Positions 1 through 7,401 of a stretch of DNA of 64,000 bases are shown piece after piece. The notes below the pieces were generated by a model. The model was not told where the DNA came from and did not search any database. It saw only the letters and a program-made list of their open reading frames with translations. The stretch lies in assembly GCA_036405815.1 (NCBI GenBank), contig DASWWX010000057.1, forward strand, positions 124,001-188,000, given 5' to 3'. The position numbers were made by a program, and so were the translations under genes. The stretch is from Solimonas sp036405815. Its GTDB lineage: Bacteria; Pseudomonadota; Gammaproteobacteria; Nevskiales; Nevskiaceae. Numbering within the stretch: the stretch's first letter is position 1; each line of letters starts with the position of its first letter.

Positions 1-2
1 AT

Positions 3-674
3 TGGCAGGGCGAAGCGGGCCGGGTGTTGCAGCAAGTCGCGCAGCAGCCGGGCGGCACTGCCGTACTCGACAACAGCCAGATCGTCGCCGGCCTGCGCGA
101 AGCGCTGGCGCAGGGCACGATCCGCGCGGTCAACCAGCTTGGCCGCACCGACGGCTTCTGGCGCGATGCTGGCGTGCGCATTCCGCTGCCGGCGCCGATC
201 GCCGGCATCGAGAAGACATTGCGCCAGTTCGGGCAGGGCGCGAAGGTCGATCAGTTCCACCTCACGCTGAATCGGGCTGCCGAGCGCGCGGTGCCGCAGG
301 TCGCCGACATCTTCGGCGACGCGGTGCGGCGCATGAGCGTGGCCGATGCACGCGCGATCCTCGAAGGCCAGCCCGATGCGGCCACGCGCTACTTCCAGCG
401 GGTTTCCAGCGACTCGCTGCGCCAGAAGATCCTGCCCCTCGTCACCGACGCCACGGCGCAGGTCGGCCTGACGCAGGAGTACAAGTCGCTGATGACGCGG
501 GCGGGGCCGCTGCTGCAGATCGCCGGCAAGTCCGTGCCCGACCTGGATCGCTACGTCACCGATCGTGCGCTCGACGGCCTGTTCACGACCATCGCCGCTG
601 AGGAGCTGCGCATCCGCACGCAGCCGGCCGCGCGCACCACGGAACTGCTGCGCCGCGTGTTCGGCGGGCGCTGA
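3..674 (+). CDS. DUF4197 family protein, 5' end missing
   Basis: The reading frame is open from the first bases of the window, so the gene starts upstream. A GTG at 24 exists but has no convincing ribosome binding site, and the codons before it continue the protein. The visible 223 residues match the DUF4197 family: an N-terminal helical part rich in Gln/Ala, the conserved stretch around FWRDAGVRIPLP, and a C-terminal half with KSLMTRAG and DRALDGLFTTIAAEE. Members are exported or lipid-anchored proteins of about 230-250 residues with no known biochemical role. The missing piece is probably the signal peptide. Function unknown. Confidence 0.8.
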   Translation, partial: WQGEAGRVLQQVAQQPGGTAVLDNSQIVAGLREALAQGTIRAVNQLGRTDGFWRDAGVRIPLPAPIAGIEKTLRQFGQGAKVDQFHLTLNRAAERAVPQVADIFGDAVRRMSVADARAILEGQPDAATRYFQRVSSDSLRQKILPLVTDATAQVGLTQEYKSLMTRAGPLLQIAGKSVPDLDRYVTDRALDGLFTTIAAEELRIRTQPAARTTELLRRVFGGR

Positions 675-735
675 TCCGATCCGATCGTCCCGCGCCGTCG
701 TCTCCGCGGCGATTGCGCGAGCTGCAGCGGACCCC

Positions 736-1371
736 TCAGGGCTTCTTGCCGGACTTCGCGGCGTCATCGCCCCACACGGCGTCCAGGCGCCGATCTCGCC
801 CGCAGCCTTCCTTGTAGAGCCGGTAGCGGATCGGATTCTTGCGGTAGTAGTCCTGATGCTCGGCTTCGGCCGCGTAGAACGGCGCGGCGTCGCGAATCTC
901 GGTCTTGACGATGCCGGGTTCGCGCAGGCGCGTGGCGGCGGCCGTTCGCGTCTTCTCCGCAATCGCACGCTCCTGCGCATTGGCCACGAACACGGCCGAT
1001 CGATACTGCGGCCCCTTGTCGCAGAACTGGCCCTCGTCATCGAGCGGATCGATGTTGCTCCAGAAGTAGTCGATCAGTTTTTCGTAGGACAGCCGGGCGT
1101 CGTCGTAACGCACGCGCACCGCCTCGACATGGCCGGTGGTGCCGCTCGAGACCTGACGGTAGCTGGGGTTCGGCACATGACCGCCGGTGTAGCCGGAGAC
1201 CACGTCGATGACGCCGGGCACGCCTTCGAGTTCGGATTCCATGCACCAGAAGCAGCCGCCGGCGAAGACCGCCTCGGCGGTGCGCGCCTGGGCGGGCAGG
1301 GCCAGCAGCAGGGTGAGGATCGGGATGAGGAGGGGGACGAGCAGCATCGACAGTGAAGGGCGGCGGCGCAT
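736..1371 (-). CDS. msrA: Peptide methionine sulfoxide reductase MsrA, exported form
   Basis: Reduces the S-epimer of methionine sulfoxide in oxidised proteins. The catalytic motif GGCFWC is at residues 38-43, with Cys40 as the predicted nucleophile, and it is followed by the family blocks SGYTGG, YRQVSSGTTGHVEAV and the late AEAEHQDYY. A second cysteine near residue 190 (KEGCGRD) could act as the resolving cysteine. Residues 1-29 form a signal peptide (basic start, Leu-rich core, ALPAQA before the likely cut), so the enzyme probably works in the periplasm. It stands alone and is read away from the lipoprotein/collagen-like pair. A membrane MsrQ-like protein is encoded far away at 61006. Confidence 0.93.
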   Translation of the reverse strand: MRRRPSLSMLLVPLLIPILTLLLALPAQARTAEAVFAGGCFWCMESELEGVPGVIDVVSGYTGGHVPNPSYRQVSSGTTGHVEAVRVRYDDARLSYEKLIDYFWSNIDPLDDEGQFCDKGPQYRSAVFVANAQERAIAEKTRTAAATRLREPGIVKTEIRDAAPFYAAEAEHQDYYRKNPIRYRLYKEGCGRDRRLDAVWGDDAAKSGKKP

Positions 1372-1506
1372 GGCGTGAATCTCGAAAGGGGAACCGGACT
1401 GGGAGTAACGGACTTCGCGGAAGTTCCGATGCGTCCTCGGCGGCGAAGCGGCTCAAATGCTTCCAAATCCCACCCCCAATCACGCCAACGCCACCGGGTG
1501 GGTCGG

Positions 1507-1538
1507 CCGAAACATTGCAGATTTCTGCAATGTTTCGG
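1507..1538. promoter_or_regulatory. Perfect 15-bp inverted repeat between divergent genes, possible operator
   Basis: The left arm CCGAAACATTGCAGA (1507-1521) and right arm TCTGCAATGTTTCGG (1524-1538) are perfect reverse complements around a 2-base centre. The region lies between msrA (leftward) and the lipoprotein gene (rightward). It is AT-richer than its surroundings, and a TATATA that could be a -10 box lies at 1552-1557. A 2-base centre is unfavourable for a terminator hairpin and no T-run follows, so a dimeric-repressor site is the more natural reading. The protein that would bind it is unknown. Confidence 0.5.
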
Positions 1539-1616
1539 GATTTTGGTTTGCTATATAGGCGCCCGGTCATGTCTTTTCCGGCGGTAGCTCCGCCGGTGTT
1601 CACACCGAGGCTCGCT

Positions 1617-1958
1617 ATGAAAAGTCGCTGGTTCCCTCTGCCGCTGACGTCGTTTGCGGCGTCGACGATCGCGGGTTCGCCCGCAGGCATTGCGGCGTTT
1701 CCTGCGCCGCCGCCCCGCCGACATCGCCGATGGGCGATCGGCCTGCTGGCGTTCGCGCTGACCGCCTGCGGTGGCGGTGGCGGTGGCGGCGGCGGATCGC
1801 CGGTCGATCCAGCGCCCGGCACGCCCGCGACGACGCGACTCGTGCCGGCGGTTGAGGTGGCGAGTTCCGCCGCGCATCAGCTGCAACGCCCGAATCCCAA
1901 AGCGACGTCGAACGACGCCACGGCCAGTTCCACCCTTTACCGACTCACCCGGGAGTAA
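1617..1958 (+). CDS. Small lipoprotein with poly-glycine linker
   Basis: A 113-residue hypothetical protein. Its hydrophobic segment ends in the lipobox LTAC, directly followed by nine glycines, a typical flexible tether after the lipidated cysteine. The segment before the lipobox is unusually long (about 50 residues, with a PPPRRHRR stretch), so the true start may be misplaced; no in-frame ATG lies closer to the lipobox. An upstream in-frame ATG at 1569 is also possible. The mature part of about 60 residues matches no family I recognise. The stop codon sits in the ribosome-binding region of the collagen-like gene 6 bases downstream, so the two are probably co-transcribed and perhaps coupled. 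Confidence 0.6.
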   Translation: MKSRWFPLPLTSFAASTIAGSPAGIAAFPAPPPRRHRRWAIGLLAFALTACGGGGGGGGGSPVDPAPGTPATTRLVPAVEVASSAAHQLQRPNPKATSNDATASSTLYRLTRE

Positions 1959-1964
1959 TCACCC

Positions 1965-3392
1965 ATGCGCATCTCGCTCTTGTCCACGAATCGCTTCCGG
2001 CGGAACGGCCGCACGTTGCTGGGCCGTCTCGCGCCCTCGCTGATGGGGGCCCTGCTCGGATTGCTGGCCGTCACCGCGGCGGCCGATGTGCCGGTGTCGC
2101 TGCGCGAAAGCGGTCGACTCTTCGACATCACCACCAACCAGCCGCTGCAGGGCGCGCACACGCTGACCTTCCGCCTGTATCCGGCGCGCGATGCGGCGCC
2201 GGGCGAAGTGCTGTGGAACGAAACCTTCCCGCTGAATTTCACCGACGGCTACTACTCGGTGGAACTGGGTACGCGCAGCAATCTGGAACCGCTCCTGCGC
2301 GAGCAGCCGGAACTGTGGCTGGGCGTCACCGTCGACAGCGACGCGGAGATGCAGCCGCGCTTCAAGCTCAACTCGGTGCCGTATGCGCTGCTCGCGCGTG
2401 ACGTGGCCGGCGTCATCAATCCGGACGGCATCAACGTCAACGGCCGTCCGGTGATCGACAGCAGCGGTCGCTGGGTGGGCATGGGTAGCACGACCGGCGG
2501 CACGACCGGCGGCGGCGAGCCCGGTCCGGCAGGTCCGCAGGGTCCGATCGGCCCGGCCGGTCCCATCGGCCCGGCGGGACCGCAGGGTCCTGCGGGCCCC
2601 GCTGGCCCCACGGGTGCGGACGGCGCGACGGGCCCCGCCGGTGCGACGGGCCCGCAAGGCCCGGCCGGGCCGGCTGGACCTACCGGCGCAACGGGGAATC
2701 CCGGTGCGCAAGGCCCGATGGGTCCGATCGGGCCGATCGGTCCGCAGGGGCCCATCGGTGCCACCGGTCCGCAAGGCGCGGCCGGCCCCGCCGGTGCGCA
2801 GGGGCCTGCGGGCCAGGGCGTGCCCGCGGGTGGTACGGCGGGTCAGGTGCTGACCAAGATCAACGGCACGGACTTCAACACACAGTGGGCGACGCCGAGT
2901 GCAGGTGGCGGGAGCTCTACGCAGCTCGTCGCCAACAAGGTCGGCGGTTCGGGCGAGTCGTGCCCGTTGGCGACGAGTACCTCCCCGCCTACCGTTGCCT
3001 TCAACAATGTCGTGACCGCTCCAAGCGGCGGCAATACTTGGACGGGCAACAATACCTTTACCGTAGGCACGGGACAGGCGGGCATGTATCTGTTCCAGGT
3101 CCGGGTGCTTACCCCTGATGCGCCGACCGCGACCCAGACGGTTCCGATCTCGTTGACGCTCCAGATCAACAACACCACGTATGGTGGAGTCGGTAACGTC
3201 TACGGTGTCTACACCCCGCTCACCATCTATCCGCCTGCGGGGACCAAGGGGCGCGGTGAAGTCATTGCGCTACTCCCTTTGAACGAGGGCGATACGGTCA
3301 AAGTGCTCTGCATCGGTGCCAATTCCAGCACGGCATCTCAGCCGCTCTCGGCTAACGCCGGCAGCAACATCACGGTCGTGAAGATGAATTGA
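1965..3392 (+). CDS. Secreted collagen-like protein with C1q/TNF-like C-terminal region
   Basis: 475 residues. Residues 1-40 form a long signal peptide ending in TAAA. Residues about 41-170 form a globular domain of the kind seen before collagen stalks, including the block FKLNSVPYALLARD. Residues 184-285 are an almost uninterrupted Gly-X-Y collagen region rich in GPAGPQGP and GPIGP triplets. A short neck (GTAGQVLTKINGTDF, about 291-305) follows, then a beta-rich C-terminal region with a C1q-like pattern (GMYLFQVRV, ISLTLQINN). Such proteins form trimeric stalks at the cell surface. The start at 1965 is supported by GGGAG 9 bases upstream. Ligand and anchoring are unknown; the upstream lipoprotein may be its anchor. 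Confidence 0.85.
   Translation: MRISLLSTNRFRRNGRTLLGRLAPSLMGALLGLLAVTAAADVPVSLRESGRLFDITTNQPLQGAHTLTFRLYPARDAAPGEVLWNETFPLNFTDGYYSVELGTRSNLEPLLREQPELWLGVTVDSDAEMQPRFKLNSVPYALLARDVAGVINPDGINVNGRPVIDSSGRWVGMGSTTGGTTGGGEPGPAGPQGPIGPAGPIGPAGPQGPAGPAGPTGADGATGPAGATGPQGPAGPAGPTGATGNPGAQGPMGPIGPIGPQGPIGATGPQGAAGPAGAQGPAGQGVPAGGTAGQVLTKINGTDFNTQWATPSAGGGSSTQLVANKVGGSGESCPLATSTSPPTVAFNNVVTAPSGGNTWTGNNTFTVGTGQAGMYLFQVRVLTPDAPTATQTVPISLTLQINNTTYGGVGNVYGVYTPLTIYPPAGTKGRGEVIALLPLNEGDTVKVLCIGANSSTASQPLSANAGSNITVVKMN
2514..2819 (+). repeat. Collagen Gly-X-Y coding repeat (about 34 triplets)
   Basis: Nine-base-periodic GC-rich sequence encodes consecutive Gly-X-Y triplets, mostly GPA, GPQ, GPI, GAT and GAQ. 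It contains no lysine-based charged triplets, so stability would come from Pro content. The repeat is a candidate for length variation between strains because the unit is a multiple of three. Confidence 0.9.
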
Positions 3393-3726
3393 AGTGACGT
3401 CCTGACGTGGCCCGGCTCGCCGCGTATTCGTGGGGATCCGGGCACTTTTCCAGATCCGCCCGTGCGGAGTCCGCGTGTGGCTGTGGTGTGAAGTGCGATG
3501 CGGTACAGCGTTAAAGCCGAATCGCTGCGCTACACCGTAGCCGCATATGAGAGGTGAAACACCAGGAGGCCGGCGGATGCCAGCCTCCTGGTATTGGGGT
3601 GTCAGCGCTCGTTGAGCAGCGGCGTCGCATGCGATGTCGCATCCGCCGCCCGTCCGCCGCCGCCCAGTACTCGATCCCTAGTGCTCGATCGTGGATATTC
3701 GACCGTGCGTGCTACACCCTCGACCC
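3393..3726. other. Intergenic region between convergent collagen-like gene and def
   Basis: 334 bases with no credible gene. It contains the 10-bp-stem hairpin listed separately at 3561-3592 and a looser imperfect inverted repeat around 3498-3545. I see no tRNA or recognisable riboswitch. Confidence 0.6.
3561..3592. terminator. Hairpin between convergent genes, probable bidirectional terminator
   Basis: ACCAGGAGGC (3561-3570) and GCCTCCTGGT (3583-3592) form a perfect 10-bp stem around a 12-base loop. It lies between the ends of the collagen-like gene and def. No T-run follows on either strand, so intrinsic termination would be weak; a Rho-dependent or mRNA-end-protecting role is also possible. 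Confidence 0.45.
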
Positions 3727-4257
3727 TCAGTCGTCGACGATGGTCTGGCCCGGGAACAGCACGTCGGTAAAACCGAAGCTGCGCAGATCGCGGATGCGCA
3801 TCGGGTAGAGGATGCCGTCGAGGTGGTCGCATTCGTGCTGTACCACGCGGGCATGGAAGTCCGAGACCTCACGCGCGATCGGTGTGCCCTGTTCGTCGAA
3901 GCCGGTGTAGCGCAGGCGCGTGTGGCGCGGTACCCGGCCACGCAGGCCGGGCACGCTGAGGCAACCCTCCCAGCCTTCTTCCGTCTCCTCGCCCAGCGGC
4001 GTCAGCACCGGATTGCAGAGGATCGTGAACGGTACGGGCTCGGCCTGCGGATAGCGCGGGTTGTGCTCGACGCCGAAGATCACCAGCCGCAGCGGCACGC
4101 CGATCTGCGGTGCGGCCAGGCCGGCGCCGTTGGCGGCGGCCATCGTTTCGCGCATGTCGCGGATCAGTTCGAGCAGTTCGGGCGTGCCGAAGTGCTCGAC
4201 AGGTTTCGAGATTTGGAGCAGGCGCGGATCGCCCATGCGCAGGATGTCGCGGATCAT
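3727..4257 (-). CDS. def: Peptide deformylase
   Basis: Removes the N-formyl group from nascent proteins using an Fe2+/Zn2+ centre. All three family motifs are intact: GAGLAAPQIG at 44-53, EGCLS at 97-101 with metal ligand Cys99, and QHECDHLDG at 140-148 with the HExxH ligands and Glu142 as the base. Length (176) is normal. The usual neighbour fmt is absent, and codon and motif details differ from the ribosome-associated type I enzymes, so this may be a second deformylase copy. It is convergent with the collagen-like gene and in the same direction as the RIO kinase gene upstream. Confidence 0.93.
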   Translation of the reverse strand: MIRDILRMGDPRLLQISKPVEHFGTPELLELIRDMRETMAAANGAGLAAPQIGVPLRLVIFGVEHNPRYPQAEPVPFTILCNPVLTPLGEETEEGWEGCLSVPGLRGRVPRHTRLRYTGFDEQGTPIAREVSDFHARVVQHECDHLDGILYPMRIRDLRSFGFTDVLFPGQTIVDD

Positions 4258-4311
4258 GGTGCGCAGTGTAGCGGCGGTGCCCGCCGTCAGGCTGTCGGCC
4301 TGCAGGCGCTT

Positions 4312-5169
4312 TTAGTCTGCGGCTTCGGCCGCCTCGCGTCCGCGCTGCCGGGCCTCGGCTTCGCGCCGGGCTTCGCCGATCTGGTCGAGCACGGCGCCGA
4401 CGTCCGCCTCGGGCCCCTCATCCACGTAGCTGCCGCTGAGCGGTGAGTCCGGTCGCAGCTCGCTGGCCTCGTACAGCGCCCAGATTTCGCGCGCGTACTG
4501 CGTGACGAGCAACTCCGGCGCAGCGCGGCCGAAACTCATGCGCATGTTGTCGACGTCGCGCGCGAACATCGCATAGGCATTGTTGTTGCCGGCGGCGTTG
4601 ACCGCCTGCGGCAGATCGATGACCACCGGGCCGCCGGCGTCCACCAGTACGTTGTACTCGGACAGATCGCCGTGGATCAGGCCGGTGCAGAGCATGCGCA
4701 CGATCTGTTCGATCATGAACGCATGCCACTGGCGCGCCTGTTCGGGCGTGGGCTGCACGTCGTTGAGCCGCGGTGCCGGTTCGCCGTCGGCGTCCTGCAC
4801 CAGTTCCATCAGCAGCACGCTGTTGTAGACGCCCTGCGGTTTGGGCACGCGCACGCCGGCTGCGTCGAGGCGGTACAGCGCCTCGATCTCGGCGTTCTTC
4901 CACTGCGTTTCCTGCAGTTCGCGACCGCGGCGGCCGCCGCGCCCGAGGGCACGTGCATCGCGGCTGCCGCGGGTGCGCCGTCCTTCCTGGTACGCGGCCA
5001 GCTTGTGGAAACCGCGATGCTCGGCGTCCTTGTAGACCTTGGCGCAGCGCAGCGTGCCGCCGCAGCGCACCAGATAGACCGACGCCTCCTTGCCGCTCTT
5101 GAGTGGGCGCAGCACCTCGTCGACGATGCCTTCGTCGAGCAGCGGCTGCAGACCCTTTGGGGCTTTCAC
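4312..5169 (-). CDS. RIO1-family serine protein kinase
   Basis: 285-residue atypical protein kinase of the bacterial RIO group. It has a short SGKEASVY ATP-binding loop (25-32) in place of a Gly-rich loop, the invariant lysine in CAKVYK (about 44), the catalytic loop LIHGDLSEYNVLV (about 164-176) and the metal-binding aspartate in VVIDLPQ (about 185). An Arg-rich segment at 63-86 may bind nucleic acid. The start is GTG, with only a weak ribosome binding site. The C-terminus is charged and Ala/Glu/Arg-rich. Bacterial RIO kinases have no agreed substrate; the two tiny basic proteins encoded just upstream are natural candidates for partners. Confidence 0.88.
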   Translation of the reverse strand: MKAPKGLQPLLDEGIVDEVLRPLKSGKEASVYLVRCGGTLRCAKVYKDAEHRGFHKLAAYQEGRRTRGSRDARALGRGGRRGRELQETQWKNAEIEALYRLDAAGVRVPKPQGVYNSVLLMELVQDADGEPAPRLNDVQPTPEQARQWHAFMIEQIVRMLCTGLIHGDLSEYNVLVDAGGPVVIDLPQAVNAAGNNNAYAMFARDVDNMRMSFGRAAPELLVTQYAREIWALYEASELRPDSPLSGSYVDEGPEADVGAVLDQIGEARREAEARQRGREAAEAAD

Positions 5170-5209
5170 GGGGCGCGACGCCGAGCGCGGCCCGTCGTAG
5201 CGCCGCGCA

Positions 5210-5311
5210 TCAGCGCTTCTTCGCCTTTTCAGCCTTGGCGGCGCGCTTCTGCAGCAGCGTCATCGTCGGCTTCTTCTTGGTCTCCTTGCGCCGGTCCATG
5301 CCCTTGCTCAC
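5210..5311 (-). CDS. Small very basic protein (33 aa)
   Basis: The frame starts with GTG at 5311 and encodes a 33-residue Lys/Arg/Ala-rich peptide that begins SKGMDRRKETKKKPTMTLL after the initiator Met and ends KAEKAKKR. GGAG lies 8 bases upstream of the GTG. The start overlaps the stop of the preceding small gene (GTGA), a translational-coupling arrangement. Similar tiny Lys-rich proteins occur widely in proteobacteria without a known role, and nucleic-acid or ribosome binding is a guess from charge. An internal ATG at 5299 is an alternative start. Confidence 0.6.
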   Translation of the reverse strand: MSKGMDRRKETKKKPTMTLLQKRAAKAEKAKKR

Positions 5312-5448
5312 GAGGTCTTCTCCGGTTCGGCGTCGGGCATGGGCGCTTCGGTATCGCGCGCCAGCTTCTTCAGGCGCTTCTCTTCCTGTTCCTTGAGCTT
5401 CTTCAGCTCGCGCTGGCGCTTGTCAAACTTGTAGTTGGGTTTTGGCAT
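5308..5448 (-). CDS. Small basic coiled protein (46 aa)
   Basis: The 46-residue frame begins MPKPNYKFDKRQRELKKLKE and continues with an EEKRLKK helix, then an acidic/proline tail. The pattern MPKPNYKF followed by a Lys/Arg/Glu helix is a recurring small proteobacterial family of unknown function. It is the first gene of a leftward trio: its TGA overlaps the GTG of the 33-residue gene, and the RIO kinase gene follows. The helix is strongly amphipathic and could be a coiled coil. No enzymatic motif is present. Confidence 0.65.
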   Translation of the reverse strand: MPKPNYKFDKRQRELKKLKEQEEKRLKKLARDTEAPMPDAEPEKTS

Positions 5449-5709
5449 GGTCACTTCTGCGGTTTGGAGCCGCAGTGTAGAGACAATTCACGCGGGCCAA
5501 TGCCGGATGCCGCGAGCGGGGAATCCGCAAAGCGCGCATGCTGGTCTGCGCCGCTGACGGCGTGCAAACGACGCCTATCCCGTGCTTCTGCCTCAAGCTG
5601 CTGTAAACCTTGCAACTAATCCGCTGGCGTCCATGGTTGTCGGCGTCGTCGATGCGTGCCGGGAAGGTGCCAATCCGCGCAGATTCGACGCTCCGGCGGA
5701 GTGCGCGCG

Positions 5710-6552
5710 ATGAATGCGATTGCGCAAGATGCGGGGTCGGCGCGGTTGCTGGCTGCCGGCGATCCGCCGCCGTTCTCGATCGAGCGACCGGATGCGGCAT
5801 CCGAGTTCCTGCTCGTCTGCGATCACGCCGCTGCGCGATTGCCGCAGGCGATGGGCGCGCTCGGGTTGTCTGTCACGCAGCTCGAAAGCCACATCGGCTG
5901 GGATATCGGTGCTGCCGGTGTCGCACGCGGACTCGCCGAGCGGCTCGATGCCACGCTGCTGCTGCAGAATTACTCGCGCCTGGTGATCGACTGCAACCGG
6001 CCGTTGCACGCGGACGACTCGATCGCCACGCACAGCGAATGGGTGCGCGTGGACGGCAACGCCCAGCTCGATGACGCCCAGATAGCGGCGCGCACCGACG
6101 AAGTGTTCACGCCGTATCACGAGGCGCTGAGCGGCTTGCTCGATGAGCGCCATCGCGCCGGCCGCGCCACGGTGCTGTTGGCGCTGCACAGCTTCACGCC
6201 GGTGTATCGCGGCGAGTCGCGTCCCTGGCATATCGGTGTCATGTACGGCCGCGATGCCGCGCTGGGCCAGGCGATCCTGCGCCTGTTGGGTCGCGACGAG
6301 CGCTTGGTCGTGGGCGACAACGAGCCTTACGCGCTCGACGAGCAGGTGGACTACACCTTGCCGACGCACGGCCAGGGTCGTGGCATTCCACATGTCGGGC
6401 TGGAGATTCGTCAGGACCTGATCGCTGATGCCGGCGGCCAGAAGAACTGGGCGGGCCGCCTCGCGAGCCTGCTTCGCCAGGCCGCTGCCAGCGATCCTCA
6501 CGGCGCACCGCGGGTGCCGACCGCAGCGGCAAGGGCCGGTGCCGCATGCTGA
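5710..6552 (+). CDS. N-formylglutamate amidohydrolase family protein
   Basis: 280 residues matching the FGase family: the metal-site blocks LLVCDHAAARLP near residue 36, HIGWDIGA near 61, the polar stretch NYSRLVIDCNRP near 87, ALHSFTPVY near 159 and the late GIPHVGLEIRQDL. The classical reaction is hydrolysis of N-formyl-L-glutamate in histidine degradation, but no hut genes are nearby, so the substrate could be another N-acyl amide. The stop overlaps the start of the transglutaminase-like gene by 7 bases, indicating a two-gene operon. Confidence 0.85.
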   Translation: MNAIAQDAGSARLLAAGDPPPFSIERPDAASEFLLVCDHAAARLPQAMGALGLSVTQLESHIGWDIGAAGVARGLAERLDATLLLQNYSRLVIDCNRPLHADDSIATHSEWVRVDGNAQLDDAQIAARTDEVFTPYHEALSGLLDERHRAGRATVLLALHSFTPVYRGESRPWHIGVMYGRDAALGQAILRLLGRDERLVVGDNEPYALDEQVDYTLPTHGQGRGIPHVGLEIRQDLIADAGGQKNWAGRLASLLRQAAASDPHGAPRVPTAAARAGAAC

Positions 6553-7361
6553 TCCGCGCCGGCTACGAACTGACGTACGAGTTTCCGAAGCCGACGCCGC
6601 TGATCGTCACGCTCAGCATTCATTCCAGCCGGGTGTCGGACCTGCTGCGGCCGGATCACATGATCACCGAGCCGGCCGTGCCGATCGACGCCTATCGCGA
6701 CGGCTTCGGCAACTGGTGTTCGCGACTGCTCGCGCCGCAGGGCTCACTGCGCCTGCATGCCGATACTGTGGTGCGCGATTCCGGCATGCCGGAACCCGTC
6801 GTGCCTGATGCGCAGCAGCATCTGGTCCAGCACCTGCCGGAAGAGACGCTGCTCTATCTGCTCGGCAGCCGCTACTGCGAGACCGACCGTCTGGTCGAGG
6901 TCGCCTGGTCGCGTTTCGAGCAGGTGCCGCCCGGCTGGGGGCGGGTGCAGGCGATCTGCGATTTTGTGCACGGGCACCTGCGCTTCGGCTACGAGCACGC
7001 CAGCGCCAGCAAGACCGCGCTGCAGGCGTACAACGACGGCACCGGCGTCTGCCGCGACTACGCGCACCTGGCGATCACGCTGTGTCGCTGCATGAACATC
7101 CCGGCGCGTTACTGTACGGGCTATCTCGGCGACATCGGCGTGCCGCTGACCGACGCACCGATGGATTTCTCCGGCTGGTTCGAGGTTTACCTCGGCAACA
7201 GCTGGTACGCGTTCGATGCGCGCAACAACCAGCCGCGTATCGGTCGCATCCTGATCGCGCGCGGCCGCGATGCCGCCGACGTCGCGATCAGCACCGCGTT
7301 CGGCGCCAACACGCTGACCGGCTTCCGGGTCTGGACCGACGAACTGACGTCTGCGGCTTAA
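6546..7361 (+). CDS. Transglutaminase-like protein with altered catalytic triad
   Basis: 271 residues. It has the bacterial beta-rich N-terminal domain and a transglutaminase-like cysteine-protease core. The nucleophile motif GVCRDYAHL is intact (Cys169). The next block reads MDFSGWFEVYL, so Ser209 sits where many relatives have the catalytic His (DFHAW), while the Asp block YAFDARNN is present. The family C-terminus (RIGRILIARGRDAADVA) is normal, so the gene is not degraded. It may be a non-classical subfamily or a catalytically impaired member. It overlaps the upstream amidohydrolase gene by 7 bases and is probably translated with it. Substrate unknown. Confidence 0.82.
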   Translation: MLIRAGYELTYEFPKPTPLIVTLSIHSSRVSDLLRPDHMITEPAVPIDAYRDGFGNWCSRLLAPQGSLRLHADTVVRDSGMPEPVVPDAQQHLVQHLPEETLLYLLGSRYCETDRLVEVAWSRFEQVPPGWGRVQAICDFVHGHLRFGYEHASASKTALQAYNDGTGVCRDYAHLAITLCRCMNIPARYCTGYLGDIGVPLTDAPMDFSGWFEVYLGNSWYAFDARNNQPRIGRILIARGRDAADVAISTAFGANTLTGFRVWTDELTSAA

Positions 7362-7401
7362 GTCTGTTGACGCCCATTGATGCCCGTTGCGTCAGCAGGC
7401 T

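Noticed and set aside
1766..1797. GGT/GGC tract in the lipoprotein gene as a phase-variation switch
   Set aside because: The unit is three bases, so slippage would not shift the frame, and the tract is not perfectly uniform.
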